Shown here in pieces: positions 32,087 to 42,335 of a DNA stretch of 64,000 nt. The first letter of the stretch is position 1. Each line of letters opens with the position of its first letter. The notes beneath the pieces are model-generated. The model saw only the letters and a program-made list of their open reading frames with translations. It had not been told where the DNA came from and ran no database searches. Source of the stretch: Citrus sinensis (Eukaryota; Streptophyta; Magnoliopsida; Sapindales; Rutaceae); assembly GCF_022201045.2 (NCBI RefSeq), contig NC_068558.1:5919501-5983500 (forward strand), given 5' to 3'. Both the position numbers and the translations under genes were made by a program.

Positions 32087-32505
32087 AAAAAAATAAATGG
32101 TGAAAGTGAGCCGTTGAAATTTTACATGTTTGGATCCAAACCTGTCGGTGCGAGGCAGCAACTGCTGGTTAAAATTTATGAATAAATCCCACCCAAAGCG
32201 GCGGCGTTTCTGTATTTTTCTTTATTTTTGGCGCCTTTCTGTTTATTTTCACCCTTTTTTAACTGTCAACATGTCAGTGCGTCACTGCGCGTCCGTCGTT
32301 GGTTCTTTCCTAAATCCTCTCCAAATCCCCTCTTGGGCTCTACCACTTTTAAGGGCCCAACACTATTGATGGGCTTAACTCTAACTTTTATTTCCCTCCA
32401 AAAACTTTAACCAACTTCCCAGCCTCTTTTCCTTCGGCTGCTTAAGAAGAAGAAACAAAGGAATTTGCTGCTCTCATCAAGACCAAATCATCATCTTCTC
32501 CAAAG
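31903..32505. promoter_or_regulatory. Bidirectional intergenic region between GT47 and DOG1-like genes
   Basis: About 600 bp must hold both promoters of the head-to-head pair. It contains a GA microsatellite (32050-32084); GA-rich tracts are common core-promoter elements in plants. Confidence 0.5.
32050..32084. repeat. GA microsatellite, 17 units
   Basis: Uninterrupted GA repeat in the shared promoter between two divergent genes. Confidence 0.95.
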
Positions 32506-33324
32506 ATGCCAAGATCCTTTGCTTCCCTTTTCTCCCGTAAGAAATCTCAAACACTTGCCTTCAAAGATTACTACACAAACTGGTTCAACACTCTGCAAAA
32601 AACCCTCCTCCCTCTCATTCACAAATCTCTTTCTTCGTCTTCTTCGCAAACCCTCCTCTACTCTCACGTGGACCTCCTCCTCCACCATTTTCTTTCCTAT
32701 TACGACGCATTAGACAGTGCGGCCACCCAAGGAAACCTACCCGAGCTTCTCTACCCGTCTTGGCGCAACAGTCTTGAAGTGCCATTCCTCTTTCTTGGCG
32801 ATCTCCACCCATATCTCTTCACCAACCTCGTTAGATCATTTCTTGATGAAGAAAGCGAAGAAGAAGAAGAAGAAGAAGAAGAAGAAGACGATGGCGATTC
32901 TCTTGATAATAGGCCGTGGCAAGTGCTCATGGCGTGGAGGAATGTGTCCAAGAATTTGATGTCGCAGATTGAGCAAATTGAATGTGGGTTGAGGCTGATG
33001 GTGCCGGCGTTGATTGGTAGAATCAAGAAGGTGCAAAGTGGTTTTGTGGGGAGGATAGCAGAGGATTGGGTGGCTTTTGAGAGACAGAGCGACGAGGAAC
33101 TCAAAGGGGTTATTGGGGAGGCAATGAAAGAGGAGATGGATGATATGGTGAGTGTGTTTGTGGATGCCAACAGGTTGAGAAAGAGTGTGATTGCTGAGAT
33201 TGTTGGTGCCCTGAGTGTTTATCAAGCGGCTTTGTTTCTTGAAGGCTTAGCCCAATTTCTTGTTGGCTTAAGGGACCGGGAAGTGCTCGGCGAACTCAAT
33301 CGATCCAAGATTCCGATTAGTTGA
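32506..33324 (+). CDS. DOG1-domain protein, INAPERTURATE POLLEN 1-like
   Basis: A single-exon frame of 272 residues. KDYYTNWFNTLQKTLLPLIHKSL (N-terminal) and a following YSHVDLLLHHFLSYYDALD segment match the start of the DOG1 seed-dormancy/TGA-type domain. The next motif, LLYPSWRNSLEVPFLFLGDLHPYLFTNL, fits the W..(S/P)-LE..FLWLGG-P block. An acidic run of Glu and Asp (about residues 115-128) interrupts the domain. The C-terminal two-thirds is helical with RLRKSVIAEIVGALSVYQAALFLEGLAQFL. The size, no-intron structure and acidic interruption resemble INP1, a pollen-aperture factor; other DOG1-like proteins (calmodulin- or haem-binding regulators) are alternatives. No bZIP region, so it is not a TGA factor. 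Confidence 0.75.
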   Translation: MPRSFASLFSRKKSQTLAFKDYYTNWFNTLQKTLLPLIHKSLSSSSSQTLLYSHVDLLLHHFLSYYDALDSAATQGNLPELLYPSWRNSLEVPFLFLGDLHPYLFTNLVRSFLDEESEEEEEEEEEEDDGDSLDNRPWQVLMAWRNVSKNLMSQIEQIECGLRLMVPALIGRIKKVQSGFVGRIAEDWVAFERQSDEELKGVIGEAMKEEMDDMVSVFVDANRLRKSVIAEIVGALSVYQAALFLEGLAQFLVGLRDREVLGELNRSKIPIS

Positions 33325-34294
33325 TGGTTCGTGAGTTAATTTCAGGTCCATTTAATTGGGTGCTGTTTGATTATCCCGGTATCTTTGATTGTTGATTAGG
33401 CGTTATCTCCCGGGCAGGCACTACCGAGTTCATTATTTCGGAGTAATTATTTGGAAAGGCTTGCGTGAGTGTGAACTTCTTCTTCTATGTTGTTAAAGCA
33501 TAATTTCCTCTCGAGTTGGTTGCTGGAGAAAGGATAATGTAGAATCTGATACGTTTTAGGATGTTATTGTACGTAATTGGCATCTTAGTGAGTGAATGCA
33601 GAATCGATTTTAGTTTCCATTACTTGTATGAAACAAATGACAGTTTTATTATCCTTCTGTCTGTGGAGTGCAAAATACTTGCTTTTCGTCTGAAGAGGCA
33701 GTGTTGCTTCAAAATGAACCATTCTTTTTTGTGGTACTTATAAGTGTTTGAAAAATAACAAGCTCCAACATACAAACTGGGTCTAATGCACGAGTTGAAA
33801 AGTTCAAAATGAAATTGTGGGGTGAAATCTTAAGCGCAGCCCATGAAGCATGAATTTTCAAGTCCAGCCCATCTAGACTGGAGGCTTTTCTAAGAAGAAA
33901 TTAACTGTGTCGTCTCTGGCCCATGGATATTGATTCTTTTTCTTTTTCTTTTTCTTTTTCTTTTTTTCATTTTTTCATTTTGAAAGGGTCGGATATTGAT
34001 TTGAACAAATAGAAACGTCATCTTAATCTCAATATTGTGGGCATTCGGTTTGTAGCCCAATGAGAGGCTATAAGTGCTTTCAACAATTTCGAGTTTTCAT
34101 GGGGTTCTTCACAAATTGTGCAATAAGAGTAAAATTTCTCCCAAAAATCATGACGGGGAATTATTATTTTTAAAAAAAAAAAAAACTATTTTCGATAGAC
34201 TTATGGATTGTGCTAACAATTTTAAAAAATCTTAATATTGCCATGGTTGTAAAGAGGCGATAATCCATGGAGGGAGTTAGGATATATCTTAATC
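33325..34294. other. Intergenic stretch
   Basis: The start should hold the 3' UTR of the DOG1-like gene. A TTTTTC/CTTTTT pyrimidine run lies near 33937-33970. No gene. Confidence 0.5.
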
Positions 34295-36090
34295 TAAGCT
34301 CTCCATAATTGTGCTTTTATAATGGTGTATGAATAAGATTTAAATGTTATTGCATTATTATCGGGTAATTTTTATTTTCCTCCCACGAGCTTTGGGTTTT
34401 TTGCACTTAAATGGCTAAGATCCATTTATTAGTAAAAACCCCCTTACCGTCAGTTAATTTTGTAGTTGACTGTTAATTGAATTCAAAAAGACTGAAATAC
34501 CCCCAATTGGATTTTCAAGATTGAACATGTTATACATTTGGCATGAAAACTATAACAACCATAATATTACCATTATACCCCTTCAAATGCAATAAAATAA
34601 CATAAATAAATGCTATTAATGTTAAAGAAAAATCTAAAATTTAGTAAATAGAAAATGCAAAATGTAGTTGACTGGTAGTAACACAAAAATTGAGCATATC
34701 ATCTATTTGATGCCAACAAATTTAGCACATAACAAGACTATACAGATTCAAAAGCATCTAAATAACTTAAAGAGACTAATCATTCTAAATGGAAACATTT
34801 CAAGTTGTCGAAATAAAATTTTATCAATTATCTAATTAAAGACTATTGAGGCATATCTTACATTATGCAATTAAAAACAATGATTATTAAGTGTTTTAAA
34901 CTTCAGTTTTTTAGCTTTGTATAACTGTCATTAAGACAAAAAAAATTGTTTATACTTTCATACATATTTCGGGCCTATTAAAACTCACTTTAAAACGTAC
35001 ATCATGAATATTACAGCGCATAAATCAAATGTATAATCTGCCATAACATAAGCTGAAACCATATGCTTGCAAAATACCCAAAATGACGTTGGAAAATTTA
35101 TTCTCGATTTTATATTTCACAGTTCCATAAACATTATCAAAGATGTGTCAATGAACAAAGAATGAAGAACAAACTTGACATTTACAAACAACTCACCATA
35201 ATATCAATACGCTCTAAATGGAGCCCAAAAAAACAAAAGCTTTATTCAAAACTAACCTATTATTAGTTTCAACATAGCGATTCAAATCTTTCGAGCATCG
35301 GCGAAATTCAGAGCAGGACATGATGCAGCTTTGGTGTTTCTTCTTCACTTCACACAAGTAATAGATACCGCTTTACTAAAAATTAAAAATTTTTTACCTT
35401 CTCAACAAAGCTTTCGTCTGAGCTTCATGAAAGAGAAACGTTTAGTTTTAGAGAGAAGAGAAAAAATTTTAAGTTTTGATTTTTTTACAATTTTTTATTT
35501 ATATGAATGATCACAAGGCATGATTTTTTCACAATGATTTGACAATTCACTAGGCTCATGTCAACCAAAATGTGTAAAAATTATGCTTGTCAAATTAAAT
35601 TACTAAATTACCCATAACTAACCATATGAGATATACCGTTTGCATTCCGTAAGAGGGCTTTTACTAATAAATGAATCTTGGCCATCTAAGTGCAAAAGAC
35701 CCAAAGTTTAAGGGAGGAAAGTAAAAATTACCCCATTATTATCTAAGAACTGCAAGTACAGTTGGAAGATCAAATCCCATTAGTTTCTGAACTGTCTTCT
35801 TACAACACTTCAATAACAAAATGCAACATACAAACTTAACAAATGCAGCATACAAACAAATGACAGTAAGCTCTCCATAATTGTGCTTTTATAATGGTGT
35901 ATGAATAAGACTTAAATGTTACTGCATTATTATCTAAGAACTGCATTATTTCTACATTCTTTTCTGATAAACCAGTGATGATTGAAGGCAAATTGTTTTG
36001 TGATGCTCTAATTTAATAGAGCAAGTACAGTTGGAAGATCAAATCCGATTAGTTTCTGAACTGTCTCCTTACAACACTTAAATAAATTAG
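34295..36090. repeat. Local segmental duplication, one copy carrying a MULE insertion
   Basis: Copy A (34295-34362, resuming at 35744-35820 after the element) and copy B (35867 to about 36090) share TAAGCTCTCCATAATTGTGC, the word GCATTATTATCTAAGAACTGC and AAGTACAGTTGGAAGATCAA, with few differences. Copy B has about 80 bp between the last two blocks that copy A lacks. Copy B keeps the uninterrupted target site. Confidence 0.9.
34363..35733. mobile_element. Non-autonomous MULE-type element, 1,371 bp
   Basis: Ends GGGTAATTTTTA...TAAAAATTACCC with about 85 bp of near-perfect inverted repeat, including TTTGCACTTA(A/G)ATGGC and CATTTATTAGTAAAA. The 10-bp CATTATTATC (34353-34362 and 35734-35743; 9 bp if the C is given to the element) is duplicated at its flanks. 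The interior is non-coding and AT-rich. The uninterrupted sister site at 35925-35934 shows the pre-insertion state. Confidence 0.92.
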
Positions 36091-37439
36091 TCTCTATTTA
36101 TATAACAAAAATTAGAGATTCCTCCTGTGCAGCAGCAATATCAGTTAACCATTATGTCTCAGACTTGACCATGTGCGCTGGTAACTTTTTCTGAAAAAGG
36201 AAACATATAAAACGAGTTATCAGCTGAACTTGTCTAGTACTAGATGCCACCAGTCATACCTGAAAATAAACTTACCAACTGGTACACCCCACTGCACGAG
36301 ATTGAGTACTTAAGAATCAATAATTATTGCATTAAGAGAATTGGAAGTGGATTAGCTCAGGTAAAATATTCAAATATATCGATGCAATTTGGAGTAGATT
36401 GATTCCATTTGAACAAGATCATGTCAGCCAAGTTTTCCGTTTTCCTTATCCAATCAATCGTTTGACAGTACTAAATACAAATCAGTTAAAATAAAGATAT
36501 TCTACTTCCAGATATCTATTGTTGCCATTTTAAAAAAAAAAAAAAAAAATCATGGTATCCCATTTGCATTTATTTTATAAGAACTTCATAAAATAAACAA
36601 CTAAATAAGCTTTGTAGATAAGACATAATTTGATAATATATGTGGAGGCAAGGCATGCACTAGAACTTTTGCCAAGCAGATTGATACCTGCAATTATGTT
36701 GCTCGTGCGAGTCGTCTATGTTCTTCAGAATTTTATAGCTGCATGCATGCCTGTGCTGTCAAAATTGGGAAAAGCAAAAGGGGCTTTAAGTGCAATATGA
36801 AGTTCGGAAGCTCTCTATTTATTTGTTTAAATATGTTATCGTCTTGTCAAATAATTGATTATCTTTTCGCTACTTCAGGCTTTATCTATTACTCTCACTA
36901 ATTAATACGCATGTACATAATCACATGCTTTACAATTTTGGCAATTACTAAAGTTCAGAAGCTGTCTTCTCTTGGTTTTTAATATGTTATTGATTTTCTT
37001 CTAGCCAAAAGAGTCTTCGGTACCCTAGATATATATATACTGATATGTGCTATAATCTAATGAAATCATGTCGTTATTTTAATCCAGTGGAGGTTAAATT
37101 AAAAAAAAAAAAAGAATTGATTTTTTTCGACTGCTTTTTATTTACTTTTGGATTTAATATACTCATGTGAAGTAATTTTAGTGATGAAAATATAAATTTC
37201 AACCTTTTCTGTAAACTATTTGAAGCCAGTAGAGACAATTAAAACTTTTTATTTGAGAAAATAAATTTATAGTTGAAATTAAAAAAATAAATTTTCAGAA
37301 AAAAAATTGGGACCTTTGTGGCTTCTCCACTGAGTGTAAGTTGTCGTGCACGTCTTGATCAACCCACTGAGGCCTAGGGATGGGCCTGGAAAGGCGGCTC
37401 ATGCAGTTTACGTTAGCATTGCAAAGAAATGTCCTTAGG
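36091..37439. other. Intergenic stretch
   Basis: No gene or RNA supported. AT-rich with several poly-A/T runs. Confidence 0.5.
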
Positions 37440-38279
37440 ACGCGTTTGGCAGCTCGTATCAGACTATATCGTATTGCATTAAAACATTATTCTTATACAA
37501 ACTCATGTTTGATTACAATTTTTAGTTGCATTGCACTATGTTAAAAAGGCGGCTAATACAATGAAAAGGAGTTAAAAATAATCACATGAGAGAGGAGGGT
37601 TTAGATTGTATTGCATTAAAATACTATTCATATTTTAAATTTAGTCATTTTACTTTTACTATTCAATAATTTACATATTTATATTAAATAAGATTTAATT
37701 TAAATAACAATATAAAATATCAATAAACCTAAATAATTAATTAATAAATAAATGATAATACATTATTTTACTTTATTACATAAACTCATTTTAATTATTT
37801 TACTTTAAATATGTAAAAGAATTTTAATTATTTAATCATTTATTATTCACTAAAATACTAAATTTAAGAATAAATTTACAATAATTATATTTGACTGTAA
37901 TAAATAAAAATTAATTTATAAGTAATTTAAAAACTTAATATCGTGTTACATTATATTATATATTTTATTTATATTTATAATATTACAATATTATATTGTT
38001 TGACAATAGTATACCATTAGATTATTTTTATGTTATGAAAAAATAGTAGATATAAAATAATTATTTAATAATTAATTTGAAAATTAATAATATAACACCA
38101 AAATATTAATAAACTCAAATAATACCAATTCAACTTTAAATATTAATATAAAATAATATTATATATAATACAGTTCATAATACACCAAACATTATATTAC
38201 ATTACAAATTAATCTTGTATATTATAATGCAATATATTTAATATAATGTAACATATTATAGTGTACCACACTTTTACGC
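37440..38279. other. Very AT-rich block, possible hAT-type MITE
   Basis: Begins GGACGCGTTTGGCAGC, a hAT/MITE-like start, and ends near TGTACCACACTTTTACGCC. Words such as GTATTGCATTAAAA recur inside. End matching is weak and no target duplication was convincing, so element status is tentative. Confidence 0.3.
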
Positions 38280-38472
38280 CATGTTTGGTTTGAAGAAATG
38301 AAAAGAGAGGAGAGGAGAGGGGGAGAATGGAAAGAAATAAAAAAGGAAATAGATGAATTCTATGTCAAACCAAACAATGAAATTGAGATTAATTCCTTTT
38401 TTCCCTCATTTTCTCTCCCTTTCTCTCCTTTCTATTTCTCTTCTCTCCTCCCATTTCTTCCAATCAAACATG
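38280..38472. repeat. Foldback MITE, 193 bp
   Basis: CATGTTTGGTTTGAAGAAATG at the left end is inverted as CATTTCTTCCAATCAAACATG at the right. Purine-rich GAGAGGAGAGG on the left pairs with the pyrimidine-rich right arm, leaving a short unpaired centre near 38360-38390. Non-coding. No certain target duplication. Confidence 0.7.
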
Positions 38473-40639
38473 CAAGAAAATCAGAGTGAATGATTTGCGT
38501 CTATTTGTCAATAAGTCTTGTTTTGCAATATTTTAGACTATGACAACGCTGGTGTGACAAATAGTTTATACATTTCAGACTGTGGTGGTTATCAAAATCC
38601 AAATCAAGATAGTAAAACTAATACAGAATTGGAATCACTCTTTGCTATTTTAATCAACTTGAACTTCCACATGGAACCTAATCGTTGTTAATTTATTCCC
38701 CCTTGACCTCTTCTCCGATCTAAAACAAGCAAGAACATGGAAATTTCGCAAAGAGCTTTTTAATTAAGGAAAATGGATCTTGATTTAGATGTATCTATTT
38801 ATTATTTTCATTTTTCTTCCAACAATCAATTAGTGGATGTAAAAAAAATAAAAAATAAAAAAAAAATGCAAGATGACAGTAAAGGATTGAATCCCAAAAT
38901 AATTTAGAAAATTCATTGCTTTATTTTTCCCCCGTAGCATATGACAGAAAAGGAAGTAACCAACAACAAAATGTTGAAAAAAAAATTCATTAGCAATCTA
39001 GAAACAGCCTGTCAGTTTCCCTATACATAATTTATGGCTGTGCTCTTTCAAGGACGTCGAAAATATACAGCTATAAAAATGTCGTGTTTCTGTTGCGAAC
39101 TTGACTGGTGCATGAGCAGCGGCTAAGTAAGAGTGAAAAATTGGCAATAAACTTGACCGTGGTTGAGAAAGTCTCGGTGATTCAGAAGCAGTATTAGTTT
39201 TTTCACTCGCTCATTGTTACATGTATATTTCGTTGAGGATGTCATCTCATATTAATTAAAAATAATTACTCATTTAATAACATAAGTTTGAGACGATCTT
39301 TAACTTTTGAATTAACTTTTGATTGTGAGTTGATCTTGTAGGTCTTTATACGATAGAAAAATCTAACACGCATTGTACGTATGCATGAGAACATGAGTGG
39401 TTGAAGGACTCTCACCAGTATTTTTTGTATGAACAGGCTACGTTGCCAAGAAATCAACCGTATTGACTATTGAATTTGAAGGGTCGGATTGTAAAAAGGG
39501 TGTCCTAAATTAAAATGTAAACGCACTGGATAGGTGATACTCTATTCTATACCCCGTTGGTAAAGTCTTGTCAGTCATAACTAAATTAATCTTCTGTTTT
39601 AATTAGAGAAAATCCTAAAATACATTGCATGTACGCACGCACGCACGCCTGTTGCGTATATTTGTCAAAGATGCACACAGGTTGATGTTAAACAGACGGC
39701 AATCATGAAAAGAAGTTTCTTCTAATTAATGATAACTGGACTTTAAACCCGCACGCTTTAGAAAAAGTCTTGTCATATTCGGGTTAAAAAGAAGGTCAAC
39801 AGCGACCTAATTCTGTGTGAAGTCCCAGTGGTTGGGCACCGCCTATTCTGTTCTACCAAATTATCAAGCTCCCCATCGATTCAAAGAAATAAAAAAATAA
39901 ATTGAATGGCCAGTAGGGACAATTGTTTTTCTTCAGACGATTAAAAAAAACTTCAACTGCAAGTAAAATGAAAGGAAGAACGGAAGATGATGAAGATTCG
40001 TTGCCCAGAATTTTCTTCTTCACGTGTGGCGTCCCTTCCCCTTTTCGTCCTACTTTTAACTGTTGTCTCCACTAAAACGACCTTTTCACTCGAAAGGGGC
40101 AGGCCCCTTCTTTTTGACTCCTGCTGCCCTCTTCCAGAATTTTATTATATTGGTCCAGCGTCAGTTCCGAGTCAGGCTTTGTTTAACGTTTTTGTAATGG
40201 TACATCGTTTCCACGTCATCCGGCAGCTGTCCTCCTGATTTGTGAGGACGGTGGGCTCCACTTTTGAGAAGCGCCCAAATCGGAACGTAGACGGTATAGA
40301 CTAGCTAGTTTCGGAAACTCTCTTTCCACGTCAGCTTGTAACGTCAATAATGATTGGCACCGATCGTGCGCACTTGGTCCCACGCATGACTTGTCTTTTG
40401 CTATATCGACAACGTTTTACTTCGTGTATCCAAGGTGGATGCTTCCAATGTAAAAAAAATTTTGTTTTATTTTATTTTACCTTTTGCTTTTCTTTTTGTT
40501 CGTGTATTTATGATATATATAATTATATATATATATATAACCTTGACAAAGGAGGCAATTGTATTCGTCTCTCTCCTATGTAAATCTTCAATTCTTTCTT
40601 TCGATTGTTTGATATCATATAGTTAGTTGTTGATAATTG
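38473..40639. other. Intergenic stretch
   Basis: No supported gene. A frame at 39987-40238 begins with a hydrophobic segment but matches nothing recognised. A (CGCA)n-like run lies near 39635-39648. Confidence 0.45.
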
Positions 40640-42335
40640 CGATGCTTCCTTGCACCCACAAATAATTTGAATTACTAAACTCATCCATGACCCGCAATGA
40701 GTTTTTATGTTTTTAGAAAAACCCACTTGCTATGAAGTTTTACGAATTATCAAATTTACCCACAACCTGTATTGAATTTTTTATAGTTTTTTTTTAATTT
40801 AAAATCATAAAAACTAAAAAAGTACTCTTAATAATATATAAACATTAATTTTATATATCTTAAACTATAAATTTATAATACTTGCCAAAAAGAATTTGCA
40901 TACAATACTCAATTCTAGATTTCATCAATGTAAATTAAAAAATGAATATTTCAACATTAAAATAAATATACAAAATATATTAATCCAATGCAAAATACTT
41001 CTATTGTAGGCAAATCATCATCACTACTATCAATGCCTTGTTACGTACTCCATCTCTTAATCAATATACAAAATATTGTCAATAATACTAACAAGTAAAT
41101 TTTATACAACTACCGTTAACAATAAATTAAACAAATAAAAACTGCAATCATTAGGTTCAAGTCATTAATGCAAAACAAATTAAATCAATCAAATTAAAAA
41201 AAATATTAAAATTGAAAATGATAAAATTTCTACTTATTAAAAGCTTACTATATTATATATACACAAACACTAATAGATAGAAAAATACAGTATACAATAT
41301 ATTGAAATATGTACTTTTTTGTACTTTAGTTTGCATCGTTACTTTAACAAAAGTGAGGATGCCCTCATTAGAAAAGGATGTATATAAGATTGATAAAGTT
41401 TTAAAAATAAAAATAATTAAAATAAGGAATGCAGGTGAGGGATGGCAATGGGGTGGGGTGGGAGTGGGGAGACCTACCCGATTCCCCACCCCGTTAAAAG
41501 TTTTTGCCTCTATTCCCCACCCCATTCCCCAATAAATTTAGTGGGGTGGGGATGGGGAATCCCCATGTGGTGAATGATTTCCCCATCCCCACCCCATTCC
41601 TCATTTATCTATTTTATATTAGGTATAAATACATAATTTCAATAAGTTAAAAATTAGAGACTTAAAATAAAATCATCACCATATTATAAAGTATTTAAAT
41701 TCTTTTAAAAAATATCTAAGAGTTTAAAACAATATCTTAAAATGATATTAAAAGTGAAAAATATTTAAAGAGCGTAACACCTTAAAAGAGAAAAGAAAAT
41801 ATAACAATGTTTTAGAGTTGAAAAATATTGTATGATTTTCTTTCATTTATATCATGTTTATATTACATAAAAAATTAAAAAAAATACTAATTTACATTAT
41901 AATTGGTAAAATAAAAATTATTAAATAAGAATTAAAAACATATTTATATATAATGGGGATTGAGGTGGGGGTGGGGTGGAGAGTGCAAAACCAAACCCCA
42001 CCCCATTAAGAATTTTAGGATTATTTTCCCCCACTCTACACCCCATTTCCCAAAAATTATTTAAAATTTTTCCTATTTGGGGTGGGGTTCCATGAGGCTC
42101 CAAAACCGTGGAGGATTTTGTCATCTCTATGCAGGTCGATGGATACCCACATGAGAATCAAGTAGATTTTTTCACAATACTAAACTCACCCGCAATCTAC
42201 AGAGGGTTTGAGTTTGAAACACTAAAGCCGTCCACAACTAGCAAAATTATCCTCGACGGATGGATTTTGCCAGTGGATTTAGATGGATATGTGGGTGTGT
42301 GGGTGATTTTGCCATCCCATGTTAGGGAAATCCTT
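40640..42335. mobile_element. Dispersed AT-rich repeat, copy A, with a nested hAT-like element
   Basis: 40820-41240 closely matches 58140-58570 (shared CAATACTCAATTCTAGATTT, CAACATTAAAATAA, AATGCCTTGT). The right part, 42137-42330, matches 58735-58885 including ATACCCACAT and a GATTTTGCCATCCC-type end. Outer boundaries are approximate; a GRGATGNCAAAATTACCC-like terminus suggests a hAT-type family. A 692-bp element (41437-42128) interrupts this copy. Confidence 0.65.
41437..42128. mobile_element. hAT-like non-autonomous element, 692 bp, nested
   Basis: Flanked by an 8-bp duplication ATGCAGGT (41429-41436 and 42129-42136), the size typical of hAT. Ends AGGGATGGCAA and TTGTCATCTCT are imperfect inverted repeats. 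The interior is rich in GGGGTGGGG/CCCCACCCC runs near both ends. Copy B of the outer repeat at about 58710 lacks it. Confidence 0.8.

Noticed and set aside
36640-36775. Possible microRNA precursor around GGCATGCAC...GCATGCATGCC
   Set aside because: Only short GCATGC palindromes pair; no extended stem or recognised mature sequence.
39987-40238. An 83-residue frame with a hydrophobic N-terminal segment
   Set aside because: Resembles a signal peptide, but the rest matches nothing known, and no promoter or exon context supports it.
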